Of a DNA stretch of 6,758 nucleotides, positions 6,277 to 6,758 are shown one piece after another. The notes beneath the pieces are model-generated. The model saw nothing but the letters and a program-made list of their open reading frames with translations. It was not told where the DNA came from and searched no databases. Every line of letters starts with the position of its first letter. Within the stretch, counting starts at the first letter, position 1. The DNA lies in contig JACMKG010000014.1 of assembly GCA_014380255.1 (NCBI GenBank), forward strand, positions 1 to 6,758, read 5' to 3'. The position numbers and the translations under genes are program-made. The DNA is from Prolixibacteraceae bacterium (GTDB taxonomy: Bacteria > Bacteroidota > Bacteroidia > Bacteroidales > Prolixibacteraceae).

Positions 6277-6758
6277 ATGGCAGAATCAGTCAAGACGGAA
6301 GTAATCATTGTAGGCGCAGGCTTAACAGGCCTTACAATGGCTTTTTACCTGAAAAAGGCAGGTGTTGATTTTAAAATCATTGAGAAATCCAACCGAACCG
6401 GAGGTGTCATCCGTACCGTAAACGAACAAGGTTTTGTGTATGAAACCGGGCCTAACACCGGGGTTGTCTCTCATCCTGAAATGACTGAACTGTTTGAAGA
6501 TCTTTCAGGAGCATGTTCTCTTGAAACGGCTGATCCTACTGCCAAACGCCGTCTTATCTGGAAAAACCGGATGTGGCACGCCTTGCCCTCGGGTCTTTGG
6601 TCGGCTATCAATACGCCGCTTTTTACCTGGCACGATAAATTCAGAATTCTAGGGGAACCCTTCCGCCCCAAAGGAACAGATCCGGATGAATCGTTGGCTG
6701 AACTGGTAAAGCGCCGCCTGGGACAAAGCTTCCTGGATTACGCGATCGATCCTTTTAT
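6277..6758 (+). CDS. hemG: Protoporphyrinogen oxidase, HemY-type flavoprotein, 3'-truncated
   Basis: FAD enzyme (EC 1.3.3.4) that oxidises protoporphyrinogen IX to protoporphyrin IX, the step after HemN. Members are usually membrane-associated. The first 160 codons, plus two bases, lie in the window; the family is about 450-480 residues. The N-terminus holds a Rossmann FAD site: VIIVGAGLTGL with G13, G15 and G18, the ribose-binding acid E36 in KIIEKSNRTGG, and the G42-G43 pair. FVYETGPN at 53-60 and, near the edge, LGQSFLDYAIDPF at 148-160 are PPOX-like. This is the HemY (Bacillus/eukaryote) class, not the flavodoxin-like E. coli HemG; the symbol hemG is widely used for both. The ATG is 3 bp after the hemN stop, with no Shine-Dalgarno sequence visible, so translational coupling is likely. 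The related coproporphyrinogen oxidase (CgoX) is the alternative, but the HemN partner favours protoporphyrinogen as substrate. Confidence 0.92.
   Translation, partial: MAESVKTEVIIVGAGLTGLTMAFYLKKAGVDFKIIEKSNRTGGVIRTVNEQGFVYETGPNTGVVSHPEMTELFEDLSGACSLETADPTAKRRLIWKNRMWHALPSGLWSAINTPLFTWHDKFRILGEPFRPKGTDPDESLAELVKRRLGQSFLDYAIDPF

Noticed and set aside
6471..6671. Minus-strand 66-codon frame inside the PPOX gene
   Set aside because: It lies opposite a clear FAD-enzyme coding region and shows no family features.

Overview
The window is a stretch of a tetrapyrrole (heme) biosynthesis cluster, all on the plus strand, from what looks like a member of the Bacteroidota, probably Bacteroidales/Marinilabiliales-like. 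Four things suggest this: moderate GC with A/T-rich gene starts that lack Shine-Dalgarno sequences, intergenic repeats of the AAGTTCAAAGTTT and TAGACAT kinds that I associate with this phylum, the style of the HemL and HemE proteins, and a secreted Tyr/Trp/His-rich protein of a kind I know from Bacteroidota. The lineage is inferred from sequence style, not from a database search.

Layout from left to right: the 3' two thirds of hemB (porphobilinogen synthase; its 5' end is outside the window); a 50-bp gap with a degenerate 7-bp tandem repeat; complete hemL (glutamate-1-semialdehyde aminomutase); a 198-bp gap with possible hairpins; a complete 456-residue exported protein of unknown function (positions 2232-3602); a 33-bp gap; complete hemE (uroporphyrinogen decarboxylase), which apparently starts at TTG; a 226-bp gap framed by inverted copies of an AAGTTCAAAGTTT-type repeat; complete hemN (radical-SAM oxygen-independent coproporphyrinogen III dehydrogenase); and, 3 bp after the hemN stop, the first 160 codons of a HemY-type protoporphyrinogen oxidase that runs off the right edge.

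The enzymes form a nearly consecutive pathway. HemL supplies 5-aminolevulinate by the C5 (glutamate) route, and HemB condenses two of these to porphobilinogen. HemC and HemD, not in the window, would make uroporphyrinogen III. HemE decarboxylates that to coproporphyrinogen III, HemN converts it to protoporphyrinogen IX, and the PPOX oxidises it to protoporphyrin IX. This is the protoporphyrin-dependent branch typical of Gram-negative bacteria. It pairs an oxygen-independent HemN with a flavin PPOX of the class that usually uses O2.

Most of the window is ordinary biosynthetic sequence. The points worth a second look are the secreted aromatic- and His-rich protein lodged between hemL and hemE, the Tyr-to-Phe change at an active-site position of HemE, the TTG start of hemE, and the repeat-framed gap before hemN. 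I see no tRNA, rRNA, CRISPR array, transposase or phage gene, and I did not find a clearly undescribed system.
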